In this document: in pieces, positions 1 through 11,828 of the stretch | Layout: each line of letters opens with the position of its first letter | Position numbering within the stretch: the stretch's first letter is position 1 | NCBI RefSeq assembly: GCF_033473495.1 | Contig: NC_088939.1 | Coordinates: 1,798,001 to 1,862,000, forward strand | DNA from: Cercospora beticola | Taxonomy: Eukaryota > Ascomycota > Dothideomycetes > Mycosphaerellales > Mycosphaerellaceae | DNA: 64,000 nucleotides | Direction of reading: 5' to 3' | Position numbers and translations under genes: made by a program | Notes under the pieces: model-generated | Seen by the model: the letters and a program-made list of their open reading frames with translations, nothing else | The model's database searches: none | Told to the model about the DNA's origin: nothing

Positions 1-2614
1 CTGATAGGCTGGAGACAAAGACGAGTTGAGGATGTTTATTGCCGGCAGCGATGAAGTTGATAAGCGAGCTCAATCCGTCAACGTGAGCGTCTAGCGTTTC
101 CATCGAGGATGTGGCTTTGATGTCGCTCTTGGCGTCGAGTAGAGGGAGGTGGAAGTTGACTGGCCACGCATTATGGATCAGAGTGGTTGTGTTCTGTACC
201 AGGTCTTCGAAATCTTTCTGAGGCAAGCCGAGATTGGGAGCATTCAGATTCGACGTTGATAGGAAGCGCACTTTGTGCATATGCGACTTGTCATCTGGAA
301 ACGACACCAGGAACTGCTCGCGCGCATTCTGTGCTCGATTCAGACATACAATCCGCTTTACCTGTTCTGTACGAATCAGACGATGCAGAATATGTGGCCC
401 GAGATTTCCTGTAGAGCCCGTAAGGACTGTATGATGCATTGAGTGCAACGTGGCATCTAATTTGCGGCGGTTGCGTTGTTTGGGTAGTTTGCGACTATGC
501 TTGCCGAGCAGATGGCCGTGGGAATCGTGATCGTGGCTTCCCGCATGTCGACCTCCCTTGTGCCGATGTCCTGCATGTAAGGCACAGAGATCGGTGTGTA
601 TGGTTTCCGCGAGCGCGTTGGCAGATCGATGTGAGTAAAGTGTTGCGGGTGTGATGCGAGGCAGACTGGCTGCTTGTTCGGTAGACGCCGCGAGAACTTT
701 ATTGAGCTCCCGCACAAGACGTGCCACCTGCAGTGAGTCCATCCCAGCTGCCAGTACATCGTCATCTTTGCGAAGTTCTGTACCCATCACGTCTGCTTGA
801 ACCGCGCTGACGAAATTCGAGACGTCGGACAGAGAGGCTGTATCTTGCACAATTCGCAGGCCTGGGGCGGTTTGAGACTGTCGATACAAACTATCAATCT
901 CAGCTTGAAGAGAGACTTCGGTCTCACGCCTCTTGACAGTACCCTTGGGTGTCTTCGTGAAGGGCTGCTTGGCAACTGCAATCCTGTCTTTTGATATTTG
1001 TCCATAAGAGGGGGCAGTGGCATTGAGCTCGGAAACGGTTGCCCAAACCATGTCCAGAACCTCAGAGCTATCTGTGGAATTTTCCAGCTCGATCAAGAGA
1101 GCAGGCTGAGCTCTACCTTGACCAACAACCAGAGCAGCTTTGACCTCAGGAATGCCGATAATCGTGGACTCTATCTTACTAGCAACCAGTTTCTCGCCCG
1201 TGTCGAAAGTGATCACGTCGTCCAAGCGACATTCAAACTTCCACAGACCTCGCTTGGAAGGATGCGGAGACAAGACATCTTTTGTGTGAAACGTAGTCAC
1301 ATCGTGATACACGGCAAAGCATGGCTGTGCAGTACCCTCGAGCTTCTGGATCACCAATTCGAACAGTCCATCATCTACTGGCTCAAATCTGGCACCACTC
1401 AATGGATGTAGTCGATGATATTGCCAGTCTGCAACAGGGTCTTCCAGTGGGAGAAGGGGTAAAAGGTAGGTTTCAGTCGAGCCAAAGAAGTGATTCACCT
1501 TTGGATTGATGCTCAGCATCTGGTCACCGCTCGATTTCCGCATTGGTCCACTTCCAATCTGGATGTTCGGCAAGTCTCGCAGAAGTCCGTGAAATCTTTC
1601 TTCGGCCACCAATCCGGCCACAATGGCTGGCGGAGAATGTAAAATGTCGACTTTCGTAGCTTGCACGCATGCCTCGATCAGGTCTGGAGTAACCGGTAGT
1701 CCGCTAGGTGGTATGAGGGAGATAATGCCACTCAGGACAGGCTTCATGAGCGAGAAGAAGATTCCGCCAGCATGCCACCTACGTTTGAATTCAGTATGGT
1801 ACAAAGTTCAATGGAAAAAGACTTACATGGGCGCGAGACACAAACACCTTGCTCCGGCTGGGAAGGCCTTGGTCGTCATTGCGTCTTGATATACAGGGGC
1901 ATGGCTCGTATCCTCATAGACGTAATAGCTGTGCGGGAGCGCAATAGGTTTGGGCGTGCCAGTGGTCCCAGATGTGTGGAGGATCACGAATGGCTTGTCC
2001 TTGTGTTGTTTCCAACTTTGGCTGACTGTTTCGAGGGCCGCAGGCGCTGGATCAAGGAGTTCCTGGACCTCAGGCACAGCTATTGCAGCCGAGAACGCAC
2101 GATTCACAGAGGAGAGTCCCGCAACAATCTCTGCTGCAGTTTCCCTCTTCGATTCCGCGCAGAGTAGGTGCGAGCATTTCGTCGCCTTCAGCAGCTCACT
2201 TTGAATCCTTGTAGGGTTGTGCGGGGAAGGCAAGAAAGCAACCATTCCAAGCTTGTTTGTCGCCAGAACGAACAGCGGATAGCGGATATCAGAAGGCCCT
2301 AGAAATGCCAGGACCATCCCGGGCTTGGGACTGATAGTTCTTTTGAGCCATTGCGCAGTTCTGTTGACTGCATTAGCTAGGCGTCCGAATGTAATGTCCT
2401 CGAAGGCTGCAACATCGCTCCGAGCAATGGCAAAACAAGGTGTGTCTGGCGATTGAACTGCAAGTTCATCGACCACGTTCTGCAAGAGTCGGTGACCACG
2501 TTTGGTGGAGTTCGATGCTGTGGTGGGGTTCTTTCGTCGCTTATTGCTTCCTGCATCGAACTCCTCGTTCTGGTGACTTCGCCTCAGATTGTATCTGGAA
2601 GATGACGACTGCAT
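1..2614 (-). CDS. NRPS-like adenylating reductase (A-T-R), 3' end cut by window edge
   Basis: This enzyme probably activates a carboxylic acid as its acyl-AMP, loads it on a carrier domain and releases it by NAD(P)H reduction. Exons are 2614-1827 and 1778-1; the 48-bp intron has GTAAGT at 1826 and an AG acceptor at 1779. 855 residues are visible. The adenylation core HTSGTTGTPKP lies near residue 215 and the FFGSTET motif follows. The carrier site AAGMDSLQVA has its Ser near 607. A Rossmann start GSTGNLG near 716 and VFVSSLS at the very edge match an extended-SDR thioester reductase. Residues ~1-40 are basic and low-complexity, so the true start could be slightly downstream. Between carrier and reductase sits an unusually His-rich linker (~470-580). 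No condensation domain is present. Family assignment is firm; the substrate is unknown. Confidence 0.9.
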
Positions 2615-4004
2615 GTTTGTGTTCGTAGAACGAAGTTGATGGAATGCGCGAGTTGGAGATCCGGGCAGAGTTCCATGATATCTTGTTGCTACGTTGGACG
2701 ATTATATGTGCAGAAGTGGGGACCTACATGCGTCCGTACAGTAGGCTTCCACCACGGACGCCACATCGTAGTCGTGCATGATTGGAGCATCTGCAGCTTC
2801 AAGACACAGTAAGCCCATTCAGCTTTGCGATACTGTACCACAACAGAACGGCGGATGTAGCACAGAGCATCGCGAGCTCATCCACGTGGAGCTCGAGTCA
2901 AGTACCAGATCTTGTGTACAGCAGTGGTATGCTATCCTGGGCCCAGTCTTGAGTTGCGCTGCAAAAGTATAAGCTGCTGTACTCCGCGCGGACTGCTTCG
3001 GTGATCTTTTGACGCAAAGCCGATCGTGCGGCCGTGACAAATAAATTTGAGAAAGTGAAATGTCCAAAGAGAAGAAATCCTCCATTGTGCAGGAGACGAT
3101 CCGTCAACAGCACTCGCGACGAACCCTCCTCTCCATCGGACGTGGCAACACGCTGGTGAGCAGAGGACTGCAGTGTCATCTCGAGGTGCCCGGTCTTGGA
3201 AACATCGTACTCAGTCTTCTGGATCGGAACGAATGCGAATTGTCATTGAACTCAATGACAGCCGACGACACATAGGAGGTGAGGTAGGAGAGGAGTGGTT
3301 GTTCAGCGCGCGTCTCGGTGGAAACATACTTCTGCCAAGAGCGCATCACGTGAATGAGAGCGGAGTTCCGCTGGGACGCTGTCGGCTCACAGTCTTTCCA
3401 TCCCCTCACAACCTCACAACCTCGTGCATCGCAACCCTTCATCCACCATCGGCCGTAAGACCTAGGTAGCCGCTTCAGGTATGACCTGTAAGCATGAGTT
3501 GGCTCAGAAACCTTGACTCTCCGAGGCTGCCCGCTTAATCCAGATCTGTCCTTTCCGGCCTCAATTTCACGAACCGAAATGCTTCGCTCCGCCCAAGATC
3601 TGATTGCAAGACGATACGTGTTCTGGCATCCCCGGCGTTCCCCCAATTTGACGCCTTTGGGTCGCTGCTCGGAAGTTTCATCGCCTACATGCTTGGACTG
3701 GTATAGGTGTCGTGAGACCCTCAAAATCCAAAGTTACCAGAAATCTTTCACCAATCGTACAAGTTCCGAATCTCTTGTTCGACGATCCGAATGGCTTGCC
3801 ACGCATCTTGTCCTTGGTACCTGGACATCACTTCTGTCGCTGCAATTGACTGGCTGTGAGACCTCGAGCGCTGTTCTGGCCACAATACGTGTCCTGGCAA
3901 GCATAAAACTTCTCTCTTTCTCGCTCTTCTTCTCTTCCCTTTCTCTCTCAGAAACATTTTCGACTTTGAGCATAAGATACTTGTATCGCCCCTGTACCAT
4001 AACT

Positions 4005-4205
4005 ATGGAGGCCGCAATGAGTTACGGATGTTTCAGCGCTCTCACCTAGTGGGTGAAGCGTCTCAAAGCGAAGCGTCGAGCTGAGCGGCGAGCTGAGCGG
4101 CGAGCAAAGAGATGGGACGAAGTTCTGCGCAAGGACGGTGATCTCCTTCGGGAGCATTATCTGTACGAGGCGCGGATGGAGAAGAGGACTCCCTTTGGGA
4201 GTTAG
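4005..4205 (+). pseudogene. Small basic ORF interrupted by one in-frame TAG
   Basis: An ATG at 4005 follows a C/T-rich tract and opens a frame of 14 codons, then meets TAG at 4047-4049. The same frame continues for 51 more codons to a second TAG at 4203-4205. The second part is strongly basic and looks like a helical tail: WVKRLKAKRR, then in-frame RAER repeats from a 12-bp tandem repeat, then a mixed-charge end. Three readings fit: a nonsense mutation (CAG to TAG is one transition), an intron ending at the TAG (about 67 bp from a GTATCG at 3983, with a poor branch site), or chance. No family was recognised. Confidence 0.25.
4077..4105 (+). repeat. 12-bp tandem repeat, 2.4 copies
   Basis: Two exact copies of CGAGCTGAGCGG plus a partial CGAGC. 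The period is a multiple of three and lies in frame with the basic mini-ORF, where it encodes repeated Arg-Ala-Glu-Arg. Confidence 0.9.
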
Positions 4206-5466
4206 ATAGTTTGCTTTTTTGCCATTTATTTGCGACTTACCTTGATCTTGTAAGACCTATGGCCAGTGAACGGTCCGCTGGGCGTGTGATGGGTGGGGGA
4301 TCCTACGCGGTCTCATCGTATCTCAGCAGATTCTGCTGAGCTGCGGAGAGGCTATGTGGTATGACCAGACGTAGATAGTCGTAGAATAGTTGACGGCGTT
4401 GCTGTCGTTGCTTCCTGGGAGGTGCTGCAGAGAGCCAGCGCTGCGACGGAGAGACATCATGGTGGAAGCTGGAAATCTCGATCGGACTCACGAAAGTGAC
4501 ATGTGTGAGTTTCCTGCCCGCTGTCCGCTACAAGCTCACTTGTCTACAGATGCCAGGACGACATGCGACACGACATGCGTGTCTCTTCTCCTCGGAATTC
4601 GTTGTCTCGGAATCCATTGTGAACGCATATGTGGTCGTCGCCTTGGAGTTGTGGCCCGCTGTGCTAGATTGTTGAGCGGTGCTGGGCCTGGGTCCTTCGC
4701 ATTGGAAGTCAGACATGCCCATGTTGATATCATTTTCTGTGCTCAAAAGGGCAAGGTCGCAACATCATGCAAGCTGCCAACGTAATCAGGTGGCGCTTTC
4801 TTTGGCTTCACAAAAGCAGGACATTGGCAAGAAGTGGCTTGTTTCGTGGCGCATCAGCTCACCTTCCAGACTGCACTAATCTCCTCATGACCATCCTGCC
4901 ACGCTCTTCCAATACTTCATCTCTTGGAAGAGCGCTGGACATGCGGACAAGGTTACCGGCACCGAAAGCTGAACACGGCGTCTCACCAGCGTAGAAACCG
5001 CCAGGTACGGCAGAGCAGTATCTATGTAGCATCGCTTGCACGAGGGCGCTGCTCGTGCCTTCGCTGTATACGAGGCCTCCTTCCGCGTGTACTTGATAAC
5101 TGACGAACCAGAACTGCTCAAATCCAAATGCGTTTACAGAGTACAACCAGTACATGCAGTACTCCCGAAACGCACAGCGAAGCAACAAGAACTATCCCGA
5201 TCCGGTGCACTTCCATTCTAGCATGAGTCGAATTAGCAGTGCCAGGCTGATGATTCGACGCCACGATACAAGAGGGCCAGGAAACTCTGGACGCGAATGC
5301 GAAAGAGAACCGATACAGCCTCCCACAACGCCACAAACTATCACTATGCTGTCGAGTCGAGGACCTCTTGACCTCAATATATTTGCTGGACCGCCCACAC
5401 AACCACGCTTTCCTTGTCCTTCTTGCTGCTCGCATTTCGCAGCCGCGAGCTTCACCCGACGCAACA

Positions 5467-6414
5467 ATGCACACTTCACTTCTCTCCATACTGCTGCCCT
5501 GCCTCAGCTGGGCCAGCTACGCCTCTGGAACGTATGGCAAAGGAGGCGTATGCCAGAGCTCTCCCTACAGAGACTACTCCTCGCTGGCGAACTATGACCC
5601 AGCTGTCAAATACTGTAAAGAGACCTACCCAGGCAAGACGATCGAAAAATGCGTCACAAAGACCATAACAGTCACCAAAAGCTGCGGCTACAAAAATGGT
5701 TACAAACAAGCCCGCGACGCCGAAGCCGAAGCAGATCCCAAGTACTACGGATCTAGCAACTCCAAGAAATGGAACCAACTTCGAAAAGACCGCAACAAAT
5801 TAAAAACCTTCTGCTCATGCATCGGCTACCCAAAGACAAAAACCAAGACGTCCACAAAGACGTACACCAAGACAATCTGTAAACCCACCTACCCAACACC
5901 ATATCCTCCTCAATGCGTAATTCCCGGCCAAAAATGTACTCCAGGAAAAAGCAAGTGTTGCTCAAACAGCACCTGCAAAACCAAAGGCTCCGAAACCACA
6001 CCCGTCTGCTGCAAAGCAAACGACGCAATCTGCAGCCTCAAAGATCCCGGCGCATGCTGCGGCAACACCTGCATCAGAACGGACTCCAGCAAAGAAGGAG
6101 AAGGCCGTTGTTCCGGAGAAATCATCCCTCCTCCAACATGTTCAGCATTCACTACTCCACCGGCTACATGTGTAAGTCGCAGAGGCCGCTGCTGTCCAGG
6201 AAAAGACAGCTGCTGCGATACCGAGCTAGGTGTACCTACGACTTGCCAGTTACCATTTGGTGGTTCGCAACCCGTTTGTTGCTCCGCGGGAGGTACGCCC
6301 TGCTCACTCGATGTCGATTACATTCCATGCTGCAGTGGAGTTTGTAGTACGACTGGGGAGAACAGGGAGGGTTTCTGTCTCTTCCCCGAAGATGGCGAAC
6401 CTGGCTCACCCTAA
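5467..6414 (+). CDS. Secreted cysteine-rich protein with knot-like repeats
   Basis: The 315-residue single-exon protein starts at ATG 5467; the same frame is open further upstream but has no better start. Residues 1-20 (MHTSLLSILLPCLSWASYAS) form a signal peptide, so the protein is probably secreted. The N-terminal third has CKETYPGKTIEKC, a charged stretch and a Lys/Thr repeat (KTKTKTSTKTYTKT). From about residue 155 there are successive cysteine modules with CC pairs, for example CVIPGQKCTPGKSKCCSNSTC, CSLKDPGACCGNTC and CSLDVDYIPCCSGVC. These resemble tandem disulfide-knot units, but I cannot assign a named family. It could be a cell-wall or host-contact protein; that is inference from secretion and Cys content only. 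It converges on MET5 downstream. Confidence 0.85.
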   Translation: MHTSLLSILLPCLSWASYASGTYGKGGVCQSSPYRDYSSLANYDPAVKYCKETYPGKTIEKCVTKTITVTKSCGYKNGYKQARDAEAEADPKYYGSSNSKKWNQLRKDRNKLKTFCSCIGYPKTKTKTSTKTYTKTICKPTYPTPYPPQCVIPGQKCTPGKSKCCSNSTCKTKGSETTPVCCKANDAICSLKDPGACCGNTCIRTDSSKEGEGRCSGEIIPPPTCSAFTTPPATCVSRRGRCCPGKDSCCDTELGVPTTCQLPFGGSQPVCCSAGGTPCSLDVDYIPCCSGVCSTTGENREGFCLFPEDGEPGSP

Positions 6415-6810
6415 GCACAAAGGTTTTCCGCATCAGAGACCTAGTTAGTCACGAGTTGAGCAAGGCTGGAGGGAAATCTCGGCCCTCAATCGTGAGATAA
6501 TAGCACGCGAAGGAAAGCCTTGAAATTTTGCGCGCTGTCCATACGATGTCTCCCAGATTTTGTGGGACCACATCTTCTTTTCAAACACAGAACATTGATG
6601 AATAATTGATGTATGCATACAGCTACAAATAGTTGCTTGCTTTTCCGCTTTCATTTCGTGAAAAAGACGCAATGCCTTGCTCCTGGCGAACAACAAGCGC
6701 CTTGAACGCCTCGCTATGCAAGTGAAACCTCTGGCAGCAGCACGGACAACCTGCGTCGCTCAAATACCAGAACAGATCCGCATACCATCTGCAATCACAT
6801 GCCAGCCCAT
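6415..6810. other. Convergent 3' region
   Basis: 396 bp between the stops of the cysteine-rich protein gene and MET5. It is expected to hold both 3' UTRs. I see no gene in it. Confidence 0.6.
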
Positions 6811-9800
6811 CTATTCGTCATCTTCTTCCAATTCAGCAGTCTAGGAAGTTGGTCAGCTTTTAGTCAACAAAGTATGGTCGGACATCATCACTTACGTTCT
6901 CATGGAAATCCTGCCCACCATTCGTTGCAACAATGATACCCTTGCGGATGACAAAGTCACCAAATCTCTCACCCTCATTCCTCTCCAGAGCATACTGCTT
7001 CAACATCGGCTTCAGGATAGCCAAAATTTCCTCCTCCTTGATTGAGCTTCGGTACAGCTTGTTCAGTCGGTTGCCGTGGTAGCCACCTCCAAGGTACATG
7101 TTGTAAGCGCCGTAAGCCTTGCCAACAAAGGCGACCTCTGCAAGCCAAGGACGAGCGCAACCGTTCGGACAACCGGTCATACGCATGACGATGCTCTCTT
7201 GTCGAAGACCGTTCTCCTCGAGGGCGCCCTCGAGCTTGGTGATGAGCTCTGGAAGGTATCGCTCAGATTCAGCCATGGCCAGACCACAGGTTGGGAAGGC
7301 CACACAAGCAGAAGAGCTCAGTCGCAGGCCAGAAAAGTTGACGTTGTCAAGTTTGTACTTGGCCAAAAGTTCCTTCATCTGAGGCAGATCGGCATCGGCG
7401 ACGTTCGACAAGATCAAGTGCTGGTTGCCAGTAAGACGGAACTCGCCCTTGTGCACCTGAGCAATCTCACGAAGACCAGTCTTCATCTTGAAATCGGCAG
7501 TATCTTCGATACGTCCGTTCTCAATGAACAAAGTGAAGTGGTTCAGCCCCCGTTCGTCCTTTAGCCAGCCAAAGGTATCAACGTTGCTCTCAAACTTGAA
7601 AGGCCGTGGCTCCTCGAACTTGCGGCCCCAGATGCGCTCGACCTCACTCTTGAAGAAGTCCACGCCAAGACGATCGATGGTATACTTCAGACGAGCTTGC
7701 TTGCGGTTCTTGCGGTCACCGTTATCACGCTGAATGAGCATGATCTTCTCGCAAGCGATGTGGGCCTCATCCGCGGGGACGTAACCAAACATGCGGCCGA
7801 CCTGTGGGTAGGTCTTCTTCATGTTGTGCGTAGCACCCATACCACCACCAGCAAGAATGTTGAAACCAGCAAGCTGGCCATCCTCGCCTTGGATTGCGAT
7901 GAGACCAATATCGTGTGCATAGACGTCGGTGTCGTTGTGAGGCGGCACAGCAATTGTGATCTTGAACTTACGTGGCAAGTAGGTGGGTCCATACAATGGC
8001 TCGAGGTCTTGCACAGCATCACCAGCAAGCTTGAGGTCCTTCTCACCATCCATGCCCTTCAGCCAGATCTCGTGGTAAGCGATAGAAGCAGCGCCAGGAA
8101 GGAGGTGGTCGGAGATTCTCTTTGCAACAGCGTGGGCCTGTCCGTGAAGAGTGCTCTTGGTGGGGAGCGAGGAGCACATGACATTACGGTTGATGTCACC
8201 GCAAGCAGCGATGGTCGTCATGAGTGCCCTGTTGATAGCTTGCATGGCTGGCTTCAGCTTGGCCTTGACGATTCCGTGGAACTGGAAGGTCTGACGTGTG
8301 GTGAGCTTCATGGTCTCGTTACCCAAGCTGTTGGCAATATCGTCCATTTGCACCCACTGCTGAGCAGTGGCCACACCACCCGCCAATCTGCAACGAATCA
8401 TAAAGCTGTACGCAGGCTCCAGCCCTTGTGCCTTACGCTCGTCGCGAAGATCACGGTCGTCCTGCATGTAGGTGCCATGGAACTTGGTAAGCTGCTGATC
8501 GGCCGCACTGATAGCTCCAGTTGATTGGTCCTCGAGGCCTTCAACGATGGTTCCACGCAAGAAGTTGGACCCGATCTTGATGTCCTCGTTGGTCATTGGC
8601 GGTGGCTCCTCTGGTAGTCCCTCGACATTACCAACACCCAGGGTATCCCACAGCTTTGGCTCCCACTCTTGGTAGCCGGTCTGGTAACCATCTGGGTCTT
8701 GATCATCACCAAGACCACATGCAACCAACTCCTGCGCACCCAAGGCGGCAAGACGAGCGTGCAAGTCCTTTCCAGGCTTGTTGTAGTAGTGCTTGTCTTC
8801 CTTTCGTGGCCAGTAGTGCGAGTCACCAAGTGCAAAGGTGCTGTATTTGACGTTGGCCAGATCGAGGTCCGTCGAGTTCTTGACGGCTTCCCAGAAATTG
8901 CGTCCGTTCTGTGGGAATTCACCTTGACCAGCAGTGGACGTGATGAGGACAACGTTCTCCTCTCGCCCCAGATCCTCCACTGGATAGTCATCCATAGCCA
9001 TGAACATGGTCTTCAAGCCTCTCGCTTTGCCGCGGTTAGCAAGGCGCTTTGCGAGATTCTCGGCGTTGCCACCATCTGAGGCGAAGAGGACAGTCATTGG
9101 AGCGCCCTGCAACCCCTCGAGGAGGACCTCGTATGCGTCCTTGGCCTTGCGCATCTGCACCTTGCGCACCTCTGTGCCATACGACTCTGACAGGTTGGCG
9201 TGGAACTCTGGATGTCTCTTCATGAGCTGAGTCATGTAGTTGTCCCTCTTCAGGAACTCCTTGAGCTCTTCCTTGATGCGCTCAGAGTCGAGCTTGAATG
9301 TCTCATCGCCTCTTTCCTCAGCCTTCGGGTCCCACCTGTAAAGTGGCCAGTATCCAACGTCAACCGCCTTCTTCGTCTCCTGCAGGGCATTGAGTGGGCT
9401 GTCGTTTTCGTGGCTGTATGGGAGGTATGCAAGGACGACCGATGGGCCATTGAAGGCCTCGGCTTCCATCATCGCTTGTAGGACTTGCGTGTAGCTGCTG
9501 TAAACCGCAGTGCTGGCAACGTAAGCATTGCCGAAGTTCATGGCGTACAGACCAATGTCCTTCTTTCTACGTGCTGCATCAGCAGCTGCACGATCGCTGT
9601 AGGGGGTGGAGTCGATGATGAGCATGTTCACATTCTCGCCGCTTGCGAGGACATGGTGCACACCGCTGTTGCCGAGATCGTAGCTCCAGGCGTCGCTTCC
9701 AACGAGCCATTGAGACTCCTTGTAGAACAATCCCTTCGAACTGAGAAGTTGATAGGCGGCTGGTGAGCCATCGTTGGAAAGGCGGGCGAGAACCTCGGGG

Positions 9801-11556
9801 GCGACCTTGTTGGCCTTTTCTGGCTCCTCTGCGACCAACGACCACTGCGATAGCCATTTCAATGGGGCATCTGTGGCAAAGCTCTTGGCCTTTAGAGCTT
9901 CCTGCACTTCGCCAACGAAGCGCTGTCGGTGCTTCTTCCTGGCGAGCAACGAACCGAATCCAAATTCTGGGCTAGCCTTGATGGTCTGGTTGATGCCGGC
10001 GTTGCTGGACTTCAGCGCATTGGCAATGTATAATCGCTCGCCAAAGACCTGATCCAGGATCTTCATATATGCGTTTTCCAACGCTGGCTGCTTGGTGGCA
10101 ACCTCAGTCTTTGAAGGGGCGTCGTGCGCACCGATCTTCAAATTCTGAATTGGGGATTTTGAGGTCAAGTTTTGGAAGATACCACTCAGTGCTTGTGTCA
10201 CTGTCGAGTATTCAATGTAACCCAATTGATAGCCCACAATCAGTGGCGAAGCACCCTGTGAGCTGGCCTTGAGAGACATGAGCAGATCGAGCAGAATTGG
10301 GCCCCATTTCGTTGTCTTCCTCTTGATTTGCTCAAGCACCGCGATCTTCTTGATGCTCTTTGGTAGGCTCTCAGTCAAACGCTCCGTAAGCCACGGCCGG
10401 TACAGGACCGGTGTGATAAGACCGACACTGGAGAAGAAGTCCGAAGGACTGGCTGCATCGAATTCTGCGCTGAAAAGTCCTGGATCGCTGCCGAACAAGA
10501 AGAGCGCGTTCTCGGCGTTTGCAGGACCAGTGTAGTTGAAGGCGCTGTATGACCGGCCGGTCTTAGCCTTGATCTGTGACCAGATGCTGGTGCAGATTGT
10601 GTCCACGTCTTCTGAGCTTGGTGGCTTTGGCTGTGAGTCTACCGTCGTGGCGGATTCTGCCTCAGAGATACCAGCACTGCTGCCCTTGCGCTCTGAGGAC
10701 GCTGAAGAAGAGGCAGATGACTGCTCTTTTGCGGGAGTGCCCTCGGCAGATGCAGTGTTCGCTGCTGGTGCCGCTGTCTTTCCGGAAAGCTGGATTCCCT
10801 CCACCTTGGGTGCAAGGCCCTCACTGACGTACACGCCAGTCTCGTCGCTCTTTGTGCTCTGCAATGTCCTGACAAGATCAAGGTTCAATGTCTCTTCGAC
10901 AAGGCTGCGGTCCTCGGGTGCGATGGGCTGGTCTTGCTTGCTGTTCGCAGCATCGAAGAAATGCACTACACCCTTACCTGAGCGGATTGCCAAAGCGTGC
11001 GCAGTCAAGGCCAGATCTTGCGCCTCTTGCAGTGTAGTACTCTGCAGGAAGGTGAGGCCTGCGTGTCTAACACTCGTGATATCGGCATAATCTGGGTATC
11101 CGCTCGGATGTAGGTTCACGTGTATCACCACGGGATACTGTGCTAACCGGTACAAATGTGGAATGCTCTTGACTAACACATCGCTGCTGGTGGTGACAGT
11201 GGTGAGTTTGCCACTGCGCACGCGCGAGTATACATCCAGCAGAGGATCATTGTTATGTCGCACTGAAATGACCTCGGGTGCCTCGCTCACGAGTGAGGTG
11301 GCCTTTTTGCTCGCATACTGTTTGAGGAATTTGGAGAACTCCGAGTCGGCGGCGAGCGAAGGCTGGACGGAGACGATGGCGTCGGAGGAGAGGTAGGCGA
11401 CACGAGCGACTGTAGATAGGATGTCAGCACGCGTCTCTGGAATATATTTCCACGTCGTCGGCTCGCCAGCAGATCGTCGGGCGGTCGCCCGGAGGTGCGT
11501 CGCTCGTGCAGCAGCAGTTACGTACCTGCTTCGCCGGCAGTCACAATAGTAGCCAT
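6811..11556 (-). CDS. MET5: Sulfite reductase [NADPH] hemoprotein (beta) subunit
   Basis: It reduces sulfite to sulfide in cytosolic sulfate assimilation, as partner of the flavoprotein MET10. Three exons: 11556-11526, 11409-6896 and 6840-6811, giving 1,524 residues. The 117-bp first intron runs from GTACGT to CTACAG. The last intron (GTAAGT to CCTAG) adds a short acidic C terminus (TAELEEDDE). The order is an N-terminal pyruvate-ferredoxin-oxidoreductase-like region, a flavodoxin-like domain from ~780 (TVLFASDGGNAENLAKRLA), then the ferredoxin-like and siroheme/4Fe-4S halves. The cluster cysteines are in ACVAFPTCGLA (~1380) and TGCPNGCARP (~1420). Length agrees with fungal orthologs (the yeast protein is ~1,440). 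The frame upstream of ATG 11556 stays open for ~50 codons without an ATG, so a longer N terminus through another exon is possible. Confidence 0.95.
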
Positions 11557-11662
11557 GGCGACTTCTCCCTTTGGTGATGTCTCTGGAGAAGGAACGAGTG
11601 TTACTGCATTCTTTTCCGGGGCAGTTAGAGAAGACGAGTACGCTGGAGTGGCGGCGGACTGG

Positions 11663-11737
11663 TCATCCAAGGCCACTGCGGGATCGGCCTTCAGAAAGTT
11701 GACAAAACTTCATCGACACCGCGCTCGCCTGCTCCAT
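11663..11737 (-). promoter_or_regulatory. Possible upstream ORF in the MET5 leader
   Basis: An ATG at 11737 opens a 24-codon frame ending in TGA at 11663, about 107 bp before the MET5 ATG. If transcribed it would be a uORF able to lower or condition MET5 translation. It could instead be part of an unrecognised first exon. The transcript start is unknown. Confidence 0.3.
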
Positions 11738-11821
11738 TGAGCCTACTCTCACGCCCAGCAGAGTGGGGCGTTTTAGCAATGTGGGCGCCGTGATTGGACA
11801 ATGCGAATGGCGTGCTCGCCG

Positions 11822-11828
11822 TCACGTG
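11822..11828. promoter_or_regulatory. TCACGTG E-box upstream of MET5
   Basis: TCACGTG occurs 266 bp upstream of the MET5 ATG. In budding yeast this heptamer is the Cbf1-Met4-Met28 site of sulfur genes. Its presence by a sulfite reductase gene fits, but whether this organism uses it is inference. Confidence 0.45.

Larger units (their letters stand above)
2615..5466. other. Gene-poor intergenic stretch
   Basis: No convincing full gene was found. The segment holds the promoter of the left adenylating reductase and a C/T-rich tract (about 3908-3950) that looks like a fungal core promoter or leader. One interrupted mini-ORF follows that tract and is listed separately. Overlapping open frames at 3176-3724 (minus) and 3513-4049 (plus) have no recognisable domains and look like chance frames. 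Confidence 0.5.

Noticed and set aside
3176..3724. 182-codon minus-strand frame and the 178-codon plus frame at 3513-4049
   Set aside because: They overlap each other on opposite strands, lack motifs, and have composition typical of chance frames. Only the end of the plus frame joins the basic mini-ORF described.
7697..8524. 275-codon plus-strand open frame
   Set aside because: Antisense shadow of MET5.
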